From Bolinopsis microptera (taxonomy: Eukaryota; Ctenophora; Tentaculata; Lobata; Bolinopsidae): a stretch of DNA of 64,000 nt. Both the position numbers and the translations under genes were made by a program. A model generated the notes under the pieces. It was not told the origin of the DNA, did no database searches, and worked only from the letters and a program-made list of their open reading frames with translations. Location: NCBI RefSeq assembly GCF_026151205.1, contig NC_087081.1, forward strand, positions 11,967,113 through 12,031,112. The letters are read 5' to 3'. Shown one piece after another: positions 35,601 to 43,355 of the stretch (positions are counted from its first letter, which is position 1; the number at the start of each line of letters is the position of its first letter).

Positions 35601-36383
35601 CTTAAGATGAACGCAAAGAAAACAGAGATCATGGTCATTGGGAAAGATACATCGCAGCACCCACTCCCAGAGAATAGGACCATAGATATAACTGTCGATG
35701 GAAACTCTGCAAAGCAGGTCACTCAATTCACTTATTTGGGTGCCAAAATTACATCAGATGGCAAGATTGATAAAGAAATAAGTGTCAGGATTGGAAAAGC
35801 AACTGGAGCTTTTAACCAACTCAACAACATTTGGAAGAATAAGAACATAAGCATTAACAACAAAGTGCGAATCTACATCGCAGCTGTTCTTACCATTCTG
35901 ACCTATGGATGTGAGATATGGAACACGACTCAAGTGCAGACAAGAAGATTGGAGTCTTTCCATCAGTACTGCTTAAGAAGAATCCTGAGAGTGAGGTGGT
36001 TCCATCGAGTAAGTAATGAGGATGTTTTAAGAAGGGCATCAATAACTGCTCTTGCTGACATAATAACAACAAAACGGCTGCGTTGGTTTGGACATGTCAG
36101 TAGAATGCCTGAAGATCGGTTACCCAACTATTTACTTGAATGGAAACCCAAGCATGGGAAGAGATCAAGAGGCAGGCCTAGGAAGAGCTTAAATGATGTA
36201 TTTATTGAGGATGCTGAGCAGAGATTGGATCGGAATGGACTCACGATTGATTGTATGAGAAGATTAGCTGCAGACCGAAAGGGATGGAGAAATGTTACCC
36301 GCCGAAGTTGTATAATACAAAGTAATGACGCAGTCGACGCAGACTAATCCTTTTGGATGGAGATCTCGCCATGTATGTATGTA
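32671..36383 (+). mobile_element. Complete-looking LINE with 7-bp target duplication
   Basis: GTTTGAA at 32664-32670 is repeated at 36384-36390. The bases outside join into the tandem unit seen at 28318-28360 and 30473-30520, so these are the true borders. The element is 3713 bp: a 5' leader of about 380 bp, one long ORF, a very short 3' tail and a terminal ATGTATGTATGTA microsatellite instead of poly-A. One ORF with an APE-type endonuclease, RT and a short tetranucleotide tail is typical of RTE-like elements. The intact ORF and matching target duplication suggest a recent insertion. Confidence 0.85.
33051..36347 (+). CDS. LINE polyprotein: APE endonuclease and reverse transcriptase
   Basis: This is an open frame of 1098 codons from the first ATG at 33051; the frame is also open slightly upstream without an ATG. 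Residues 1-95 are basic and Ser/Arg-rich. From about residue 97 (33340) an APE-like endonuclease has CISTWNV, VTETHMAGSG, VVYAPTED, VIGDFNARVG and QIDHMCIS. The reverse transcriptase (about 34760-35760) has SAGIDEISNEQLKYG, YINFIDFKAAFDS and YADD at 35511-35522, plus an unusual GTGQGDVQGPPIF where most LINEs have QGC.LSP.LF. The C-terminus has LRWFGHVSRMPEDRL and GKRSRGRPRKS, a block shared by RTE and related clades. The protein would nick target DNA and copy the element's RNA in place. No stops or frameshifts are seen. RTE-like is my best clade call and CR1-like is less likely. Confidence 0.9.
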   Translation: MSVLPLDRVRRSGKPSTLNQTATETSTVSFNSIIRGGAGGVMTATRQSRKDPSSLMSVCNSRKSRRKHCKYRIPLSDLSFVNRQSSMSNPVNIVKNPLCISTWNVTSLVSNSSKMYQLGKGFDDYGLELLGVTETHMAGSGTQTLDNGAVLVYSGRSDGVRREGVGVVLSKKMKNTLISYTPVSGRVMTARLHSKHINISVTVVYAPTEDAEISLKDSFYKELNDVQSGLPAHDIKIVIGDFNARVGRDTDAHPGVIGKHSYHTESNDNGKRMLDFCTMHQLTIGGTLFEHKDIHKTTWRSPNGNTVTQIDHMCISTRWSHSLLDVRSMRGADINTTHYLVRGYVSIKLKCPQKRKKRVRQPALEHLRDRSKSQEYSNRIAEEYYNNDQEHGNSPLEEQWKKLRDIITDVSFEVLGERGRKKRTEHLSRDTKNLLKERGEIKKKPSTAENRAKYSRINGLVRQNCKRDDNAWAVRVAEELEDAAKQGQQRDVWQKIKYLTNKRVSRSAAVRDKNGTLISDPEAQSHRWAEYFEELLTPAANAVDFSILDQDEKLLSFEYLSNDDEPPSLFEIEEAIKKLKNYKSAGIDEISNEQLKYGSSGLLPWLKDLFETVWKSEDIPNDWRKGIITIIPKKGDLTYCNNNRGITLRSTVSKLFQIVLLKRLSNGLEKLLRENQCGFRRNRSCIDQLYSLHCIIHNCIEFNVPLYINFIDFKAAFDSINRDFIWKAFEHYGLPTKYINVFKAFFRATESAVRVNGELTRWFDVDSGTGQGDVQGPPIFNLVLNWGLELAEKFKNISRGFTLQYRQSSRQPEKCVIDLDYADDIAGMDDTVEGLQETTDNIAKYCGLGGLKMNAKKTEIMVIGKDTSQHPLPENRTIDITVDGNSAKQVTQFTYLGAKITSDGKIDKEISVRIGKATGAFNQLNNIWKNKNISINNKVRIYIAAVLTILTYGCEIWNTTQVQTRRLESFHQYCLRRILRVRWFHRVSNEDVLRRASITALADIITTKRLRWFGHVSRMPEDRLPNYLLEWKPKHGKRSRGRPRKSLNDVFIEDAEQRLDRNGLTIDCMRRLAADRKGWRNVTRRSCIIQSNDAVDAD

Positions 36384-36390
36384 GTTTGAA

Positions 36391-36934
36391 GTAACTATAA
36401 GAGAGATGGTTAGATGTATACATTTGGGGATGAGATAAGATAGCTGGAAGGAGCTTCTGAAACTGAATTGTGTTGCTCCATAAATATTATCTGAATGTGT
36501 TCATGCGGAACATTTTGCTGTGCTGCAAGTAAAGTGTCTGCAAGGCTTTTTAAGCCCAGGATACCCAAATTAAGTACATCTTTGATGTTATTATTTTAGG
36601 ATGCACGAAAGTTAAAACAGTTTTAAATGAATATCTCCAAAACTAAGCACTATAAACCCTATGTTGCTTTTTAGCTTATATGTAAATGTGGCCTTTGCAG
36701 TTAATTTGAGCTAAAAAAGGGGCCCGTACAACGGCCAGAAGCCGAGATACAAAAGTAATGTATTTGAGCTTGAGGGTAATTTAGAAATTTCTCCTCTAGG
36801 GTTGGAACTACTGATAGAAATTGCGTACCTTATCAATTCTGATCCAGAATGACCTGACAAAGGACCTGATTTCTAGAAAAGTTGTAGACACCAAACTGCA
36901 TACTCGATTTCAATAAGCTTCTAAAGTAGATTTT
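36391..36934. repeat. Clean tail of the 2.2-kb tandem unit
   Basis: GGTTAGATGTA...GAAGGAGCTTCTGAAACTG through TGCGGAACATTTTGCTGTGC to GGATGCACGAAAG and AGCTAAAAAAGGGGCCCGTA is the accurate version of 28350-28720 and 30510-30850. No coding sequence is recognised. Confidence 0.75.
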
Positions 36935-37447
36935 TTCACTCGCCCTAAATCAGTTCGTCTGAATTTTTTCCAAAAGCAAGCATTTGGGGCCTTTATGACC
37001 GTTATATGAACTATAAAAACGTCGGAAAATGTCATTGGAAACACGATTTACCGCAATTTCTAGAGGCTGGAACAAGTTTGTCATGTTGGCGGGGACTAGC
37101 TTATGAACTATGTTGTTGAGTGCCATAATTTCGTTGACTTTTTCCGCCAAGTGACCCTTGAAAACATCATATACTAATAGAGTTTTCTGTGCCTCCGGCA
37201 GACCAAGGAGAACCTTTCCGTCGTTTACTTACGGCACAATAAAGTTATCATAGTTGTCATATTCTGGACAAAAAGTTCGAAGTGGAAAAAGTTTTGAACA
37301 AAATTCAACGGACTTTAGCTTTATTTTAACTTTACTTGGACGGACCTTAAATGAACGGACTTTGTTTGAAGTTTGAACGGACATTAAGATGAACGTTAGG
37401 GCCTCCAGCGTTCAATTAATGTCCGTCCAAATAAGGTCCGATAAGGT
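36935..37447 (-). pseudogene. pogo/Tigger-like transposon fragment (copy 1)
   Basis: The minus-strand frame reads EKVNEIMALNNIVHKLVPAN then MTNLFQPLEIAVN. This is the well-known VPANMTHLFQPLD.TVN block near the end of pogo/Tigger DDE transposases. The GGTCCGATAAGG terminus is present at 37436-37447, preceded inward by ATGTCCGTCCAAAT. The other end is missing and the catalytic Asp residues upstream are absent. Compared with the copies at 46291 and 50982 it keeps a little more of the 3' coding end (HKGPKCLLLEKIQTN). Dead fragment. Confidence 0.75.
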
Positions 37448-37715
37448 TGATACTGTTAGTGTAGTAGATGTATTTAAGTCAGGACACTGTTACTGTAATA
37501 TGTCTGAATTCTGATACTGTTAAATGAATATGGCGATTTTGGGTTTTTTACCGAATTTCGTATAACATGCTGGCGCGTATTTCGCGCAAATTTCTTAAAA
37601 ACCTTCACATAACTATTTCTTATTCCTGTCATCTTTAACATTGAATTAGAATGTTTTGAACTTAAATATACCTGCTGAACTTCTTTCAATGAGTCTAATT
37701 CTAAATGCCTGAAAA
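37448..37715. other. Repeat-derived stretch shared with 18.9-19.1 kb
   Basis: It matches the reverse complement of 18900-19080 (TATAACATGCTGGCGCGTAT, CTTATTCCTGTCATCTTTAA). It is possibly untranslated sequence of the LINE fragment on its right. No gene. Confidence 0.55.
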
Positions 37716-37870
37716 CAATAAAGGGGTATAATAGTAAAGGGGGTAGAATAGTAAAAGGGGTATAAAAATAATGGGGGTAAATAGTAAAGGGGGTAAGTAA
37801 TAAAGGGGGTAAATAGTAAAGGGGTAAATAGTAAAGGGGGTAAATAGTATTGTGAATATAAGAGGCACGG
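37716..37870. repeat. GGGTAAATAGTAAAG minisatellite
   Basis: About nine imperfect 15-19-bp units (GGGGGTAAATAGTAAA) start at CAATAAAGGGGTATAATAG. The array interrupts the LINE-like reading frame near 37890. Related sequence occurs as the hairpin at 18846 and, degraded, at 25340. Confidence 0.85.
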
Positions 37871-37879
37871 TCATGCTTG

Positions 37880-38225
37880 CCAGCATTGTGATCTTAACAC
37901 AGAAGTGTCTTTTCTCAAGGTAGGACTTTAACCATTGCAGTGCAATCCCAGTAATTCCATAGTCTTTCATAAGCTTCTCCAGTAACACTGTGTGTTCAAT
38001 GGTATCATACGCTGCACTTAAGTCGAGAAGTACAACTATAACAACATTCCCAGCTTCAATTTCTTTGTTAACTGTTAAGATCATCACACATTCTTACAAG
38101 TAATGTTTCGCAGCTGTGATTAGGGCGGTATCTAGATTGGACTTCTGAGTCAGAGAACTGAGTAAAGGTTATGATTCGTGAGATGGACATTTGGCTGGTT
38201 TAGTACAATTACCTCTAGGATCTTG
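37880..38225 (-). pseudogene. LINE reverse transcriptase fragment, CR1/L2-like
   Basis: The minus-strand frame (from about 38087) reads VVIVVLLDLSAAYDTIEHTV, then LLEKLMKDYGITGIALQWLK and SYLEKRHFCV. This is the RT fingers/palm block around the first catalytic Asp (LLDLSAAFDT.DH..LL..L...GI.G.ALQW..SYL). Upstream, across a stop, TQKSNLDTALITAAKH resembles the preceding QS.FR...STETAL segment. The domain ends where the minisatellite at 37716-37870 begins. 5' and 3' portions are missing. Confidence 0.75.
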
Positions 38226-38389
38226 GAGAAGGCAGGGATGTTAATTATACAGTCTAATCTACAGTGTATGAATTCATGAACGAATTTATTAAGGCAGATT
38301 GGTAGAAAAACGATCGTTAATGCTAATTTTCAGTAACAGTGGAAAGTGTTCTTAAGGGAGACTGTTGTGCAGCTGCATGCCGGGAGTTT

Positions 38390-39935
38390 AAAACACGTCA
38401 TTAAAAACACTTTCCAACTACAAAACTTAAACACAAAACCAGCTCTGAGCACTATTTCTAGGTTCTCAAACGACTAAATGATGCGAATTATAACTCCTCA
38501 GAGCTGATCCCACTCTACATTAAAAAAACTTTCCAACTACAAAACTTAAACACAAAACCAGCTCTGAGTACTATTTCTAGGTTCTCAAACGACTAAATGA
38601 TGCGAACTATAACTCCTCAGAGCTGATCCCACTCTACATTAAAAACACTTTCCAACTACATAACTTAACCACAAAACCAGCTCTGAGTACTATTTCTAGG
38701 TTCTCAAACGACTAAATGATGCGAATTATAACTCCTCAGAGCTGATCCCACTCTACATTAAAAACACTTTCCAACTACAAAACTTAAACACAAAACCAGC
38801 TCTGAGTACTATTTCTAGGTTCTCAAACGACTAAATGATGCGAATTATAAATCCGCAGAGCTGATCCCACTCTACATTAAAAACACTTTCCAACTACAAA
38901 ACTTAACCACAAAACCAGCTCTGAGCACTATTTCTAGGTTCTCAAACGACTAAATGATGCGAATTATAACTCCTCAGAGCTGATCCCACTCTACATTAAA
39001 AACACTTTCCAACTACAAAACTTAAACACAAAACCAGCTCTGAGTACTATTTCTAGGTTCTCAAACGACTAAATGATGCGAATTATAACTCCTCAGAGCT
39101 GATCCCACTCTACATTAAAAACACTTTCCAACTACAAAACGTAAACACAAAACCAGCTCTGAGCACTATTTCTAGGTTCTGAAACGACTAAATGATGCGA
39201 ATTATAAATCCTCAGAGCTGATCCCACTCTACATTAAAAACACTTTCCAACTACAAAACTTAACCACAAAACCAGCTCTGAGCACTATTTCTAGGTTCTC
39301 AAACGACTAAATGATGCGAATTATAAATCCGCAGAGCTGATCCCACTCTACATTAAAAACACTTTCCAACTACAAAACTTAACCACAAAACCAGCTCTGA
39401 GCACTATTTCTAGGTTCTCAAACGACTAAATGATGCGAATTATAACTCCTCAGAGCTGATCCCACTCTACATTAAAAACACTTTCCAACTACAAAACGTA
39501 AACACAAAACCAGCTCTGAGCACTATTTCTAGGTTCTGAAACGACTAAATGATGCGAATTATAAATCCTCAGAGCTGATCCCACTCTACATTAAAAACAC
39601 TTTCCAACTACAAAACTTAACCACAAAACCAGCTCTGAGCACTATTTCTAGGTTCTCAAACGACTAAATGATGCGAATTATAAATCCGCAGAGCTGATCC
39701 CACTCTACATTAAAAACACTTTCCAACTACAAAATTTAACCACAAAACCAGCTCTGAGTACTATTTCTAGGTTCTCAAACGACTAAATGATGCGAATTAT
39801 AAATCCTCAGAGCTGATCCCACTCTACATTAAAAACACTTTCCAACTACAAAATTTAACCACAAAACCAGCTCTGAGCACTATTTCTAGGTTCTGAAACG
39901 ACTAAATGATGCGAATTATAAATCCTCAGAGCTCC
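38390..39935. repeat. Satellite array, 120-bp unit, about 13 copies
   Basis: Each unit includes CATTAAAAACACTTTCCAAC, CACAAAACCAGCTCTGAGCA, TTCTAGGTTCTCAAACGACT and CAGAGCTGATCCCACTCTA. Marker variants recur every three units. ACAAAACGTAAAC appears at about 39138 and 39497, GGTTCTGAAACG at 39175, 39534 and 39892, and AAATCCGCAG at 38851, 39329 and 39687. The right part is therefore a higher-order repeat of about 358 bp. No coding sequence. Confidence 0.92.
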
Positions 39936-40860
39936 CACTGCGTAAGATTTTTATAGCCGGTAAACTAATTAACCGGCTAAAAATTTATGCTGAGACGGCT
40001 ATTATGTATTATCGTAACGACATGACCACGGCCGTTAAAATGCTTATTAGTTGACTGTTTATAACAGCTGCTCTACATTTGTGCGCTCTATCATAAGGTT
40101 GTTTCAGAGCTGCTAAACTCCGGCTAATATAACAAGCCTTTTTATATAGCCATTTAAGAAGGAAAAATACTTAGCACTTTACAACCAACAATCACTGTTT
40201 TTAATGTTTTAAACCTTTATAATTATAGCGAGTCGGCATATTACAATTTTACCGAAGTCAATTATTTGTACTTATATAAGTATAAGAGTTAAGACTGCAG
40301 CATCTTTAGTGTTATAAGTATAAAAAGCAGAAAAACACGCCACATGAGGTCTCAAAATATAGTTAACAGTAAGATTTTTAATCTGCCTGCACGACGCACG
40401 TGAGATGGGCGAATGTTTTTTATTCTTCTTCTTTGCAGGAAGTGGTAACCTGTTTTTATAGTCCCTCTAGTTCTTTTTGTTACGCCACTGCTTGTTGTAT
40501 TTCCTGCTACCACTGCTTATGTGTTCCGGCCCTGTTAGGGTTCTTGGACAGCCAGGACTGTTTTTTTTCTTTGCTCCTGATAAGATATTTATGAAAAATA
40601 AAATAAGGAGGAAAGGAATTATTCAACGTTTCAATGTGACAACATCGTAATCAAACGTGGGATCAACAGAAATTTTACCCACATAAATAATATTGAATTC
40701 GGATTTCACATATAATAAGTAGCTAAATAAAGTAGTGTTTAAACCAAATTAATTGATGAGTACACCCGTCTTATTATATGCTATAGATTGAGTTATACAA
40801 TATCAATATATACATGTATGCAGAATTTGATATGTATGAATCATGATCCCACCTAATTTG
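39936..40860. other. No gene seen
   Basis: AT-rich sequence. A symmetric AGCCGGTAAACTAATTAACCGGCT word lies at 39955-39978. The short Cys-rich open frame at 40400-40590 has no recognisable domain and no support. Confidence 0.5.
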
Positions 40861-40986
40861 TGAATGGAAATTATTGCGGAATCGAAACTTTTTTTTAAAA
40901 GTTTTGATTCCGCAATAATTTCCATTCACGCGGTAAATCAGGGTTTTACTGTATTTAAAAATACAGTAAAACCCTGATTTACCGCG
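40861..40986. repeat. Two adjacent perfect hairpins made of transposon ends
   Basis: Hairpin 1 (40861-40928) has arms TGAATGGAAATTATTGCGGA and its exact mirror. Hairpin 2 (40929-40986) has arms CGCGGTAAATCAGGGTTTTA + CTGTAT and their mirror. CAGTAAAACCCTGATTTACC is the sort of terminus seen in pogo/Tigger-type elements, so two ends appear to face each other across TTTAAAAA. To the right, CGCGGTAAATCGGGGTT words repeat at about 41010 and 41030. Confidence 0.8.
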
Positions 40987-41065
40987 GAGTTTGGGGGAAA
41001 GGAAACATCCGCGGTAAATCGGGGTTCGTGGTAAATCGGGGTTTTGTTTGTTTACATTATACTAA

Positions 41066-41850
41066 TTGTATCGATGGAAATACGTTTGGTCAAAGAAGAG
41101 TCAACCTAAAAGTAACAATTTCATGATAGTTCAGTACACTAATTATAAGTATGTTGAGGATATCAACCTTAACAAGATTCTGGAAGACCCTGACATCATG
41201 AGAAGTTGCCCACTTGGAGATACAGCGGCTACCCCTACTGTATCCAACAAGTACCCAGCTAATATTCGTTCGAAGATAGTCAACTATCGTCAAACGCATG
41301 AAGCTAACTTAGATCATCAGCAGCTTGTTTGTGATTGTGTAAGAAGTCAATTCAAGGATAATCATCATCAACATGTCGTGACTGGAAATTTGAACATTAT
41401 TGAAAACAGCGATCTTAGAACTCTTCTCAAGAAAGGTCTCAATTTTAGAGATCAAGCATTTCCTGACAAACAGAAAGCTCTAGAAGCAGTTAAAAAGGCT
41501 CTTAATTCTTACATTAAGAAAAAGAGCTCTAAAACTTGTCGACCTGAAGTGATGTTTAGTAAATGGAAAGCGAGTATTTTGGACAAGCTGTTAAGAATAA
41601 GTTAGAGGACTTTGGACCTAACCTATCAGTTAGCCACTGAAACGGAGGAGGAAATCATTCTCAGACATGCAGACTTCCTCAAGTCTCATGGAATTAAAAT
41701 CAAGTCTGAGAATAGAAAGCTTCCATATCTGTATGGTAAAAATGCACAAGGACCCTATTAAATTTCGATTCATTACGTCTGGAAGAAATAGTTCCTTGCA
41801 GCAGTTGTCTGTAGCTGTTGGATTATGTTTGAAAACGTGTCTGTAAGTTG
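41066..41850 (+). pseudogene. Penelope-like element, N-terminal and RT start fragment
   Basis: The open frame to 41605 contains PANIRSKIVNYRQT, CDCVRSQFKD, HHQHVVTGNLNIIENSDLRT and KKGLNFRDQ. From memory this order (IRSKI.NY, C.C, GHV.TGDL.II....LR.L...GP.FR) is the conserved lead-in to the reverse transcriptase of Penelope-like elements. Further on, 41735-41845 reads MHKDPIKFRFITSGRNSSLQ and SVAVGLCLKTC, the AKMHK.P...RFI start of their RT. The copy is broken and stops there, where a GTAAGT donor-like site occurs. No GIY-YIG end is seen nearby, so this is a different fragment from the one at 4.3-4.9 kb. Confidence 0.6.
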
Positions 41851-42092
41851 CTAAAAATTATTCTAAATATACAAATAATTTTTATCGGAGGAATGATTTT
41901 TATGTAATTGATAACAACAGTGACGTTCTAGATTTTATGTTTGGAAATAATTTTATTTCAGGAAACAAAAGTATTTGCACTTTTGATTACAGTACTTTAT
42001 TTACGTCAATCCCCCGTAATCGATCTAACTAAATTTGCAAATAGAATTTTTGATATCAAAGAAAAGAAAAAGAACATAATAATTGTATTTAT
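41851..42092. other. No gene seen
   Basis: AT-rich. A TTTATTTCAG acceptor-like site is present near 41955, which could pair with the donor-like site at about 41844. The frame after it shows nothing recognisable. Confidence 0.35.
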
Positions 42093-42809
42093 GGTCATAG
42101 ATCAGACAAGGCTGGTCGGTCGGAGGTTGGTCGGAGGTCGGTCGACCGACCTCCGACCGACCTCCGACCGACCTCCGACCGACCTTCGACCGACCTCCGA
42201 CCGACCTCCCACCGACCTCCGACCGACCTCCGACCGGCGCCCGACCGACCTCCGACCGATCTCCGACCGACCTCCGACCGACCTCCGACCGACCTTCGAC
42301 CGACCTCCGACCGACCTCCGATCGACCTCCGACCGACCTCCGACCGATCTCCGACCGACCTCCGACCGACCTCCGACCGACCTCCGACCGACCTCCGATC
42401 GACCTCCGACCGACCTTCGACCGACCCCCGACCGACCTCCGACCGACCTCCGACCGACCTCCGACCGACCTCCGATCGACCTACGACCGACCTCCGACCA
42501 ACCTCCGACCGACCTCCAACCGGCGCCCGATCGACCTCCGACCAACCTCCGACCGACCTCCGACCGACCTCCGACCGACCTCCGACCGACCTCCGACCGA
42601 CCTCCGATCGACCTCCGACCGACCTCCAACCGGCGCTCGACCGGCGCCCGACCGGCGCCCGATCGACCTCCGACCAACCTCCGACCAACCTCCGACCAAC
42701 CTCCGACCAACCTCCGACCGACCTCCGACCGGTGTTCACCTACCGCCGACCGGCGCCTGACCGACCTCCGATCGAACTCTGACCGACCAGCCTTGTCTGA
42801 TCTATGACC
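42093..42809. mobile_element. Foldback element filled with an 11-bp GC-rich minisatellite
   Basis: The ends are exact mirrors: GGTCATAGATCAGACAAGG (42093) and CCTTGTCTGATCTATGACC (to 42809). Between them lies an array of about 55 copies of the 11-bp word CCGACCGACCT, which flips orientation at GGTCGACC near 42143. Because three 11-bp units make 33 bases, all frames stay open and give repeated DLRPTSDRPPT-type peptides on one strand and SEVGRRSVGGR on the other; I regard these as non-coding. It stands directly before the exon end of the Lys/Ala-rich gene. No target duplication is evident. Confidence 0.85.
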
Positions 42810-42940
42810 TCCGCTACTGCAACTGAAGAAAATATGAACGTAAATGTTTTATTCAATTGGAATTAATTTCGTTGGTAAAATGTAAATTTTGTATCATTAA
42901 TGTAGCATATACATTATTTTAAACTAATTTCTTATTTCAG

Positions 42941-43322
42941 AAGCTGAAGATGCTAAAAAGGCTTCTGTTGCTAAGAAGGCTGCTGCCGCTAAGAGGGCTG
43001 CTGCTGCTGCTGCAAAGAAGGCTGCTGCTGCTGCTCCTAAAAAGGCTGCTGCTGCTAAAAAGGCTGCTGCCGCTAAGAAGGCTGCTGATCTTAAAAAGAG
43101 CAGCAAGTTTCTTAAAAAGAGCAGCAAGTTTCTTAAAAAGCAACTTGCTGCTGCTAAGAAGGCTGCTGCCGCTAAGAAGGCTGCTGCTGCTAAGAAGGCT
43201 GCTGCTGCCAGAAAGGCTGCTGCTGCTAAGAAGGCTGCTGCTGCCAGAAAAGCTGCTGCTGCTAAGAAGGCTGCTGCTGCTAAGAAGGCTTCTGCTGCTA
43301 AGAACGCTGCTGCCGCTAAGAG

Positions 43323-43355
<33 letters not shown>

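Noticed and set aside
38390-39935. Regular array that could be mistaken for a CRISPR
   Set aside because: The whole 120-bp unit is repeated with no unique spacers, and the context is an animal genome.
42095-42807. Long open frames on both strands with DLRPTSDRPPT and SEVGRRSVGGR repeats
   Set aside because: They arise because the 11-bp minisatellite repeats every 33 bases in frame. All frames are open, and the array lies between exact inverted ends of a foldback element.
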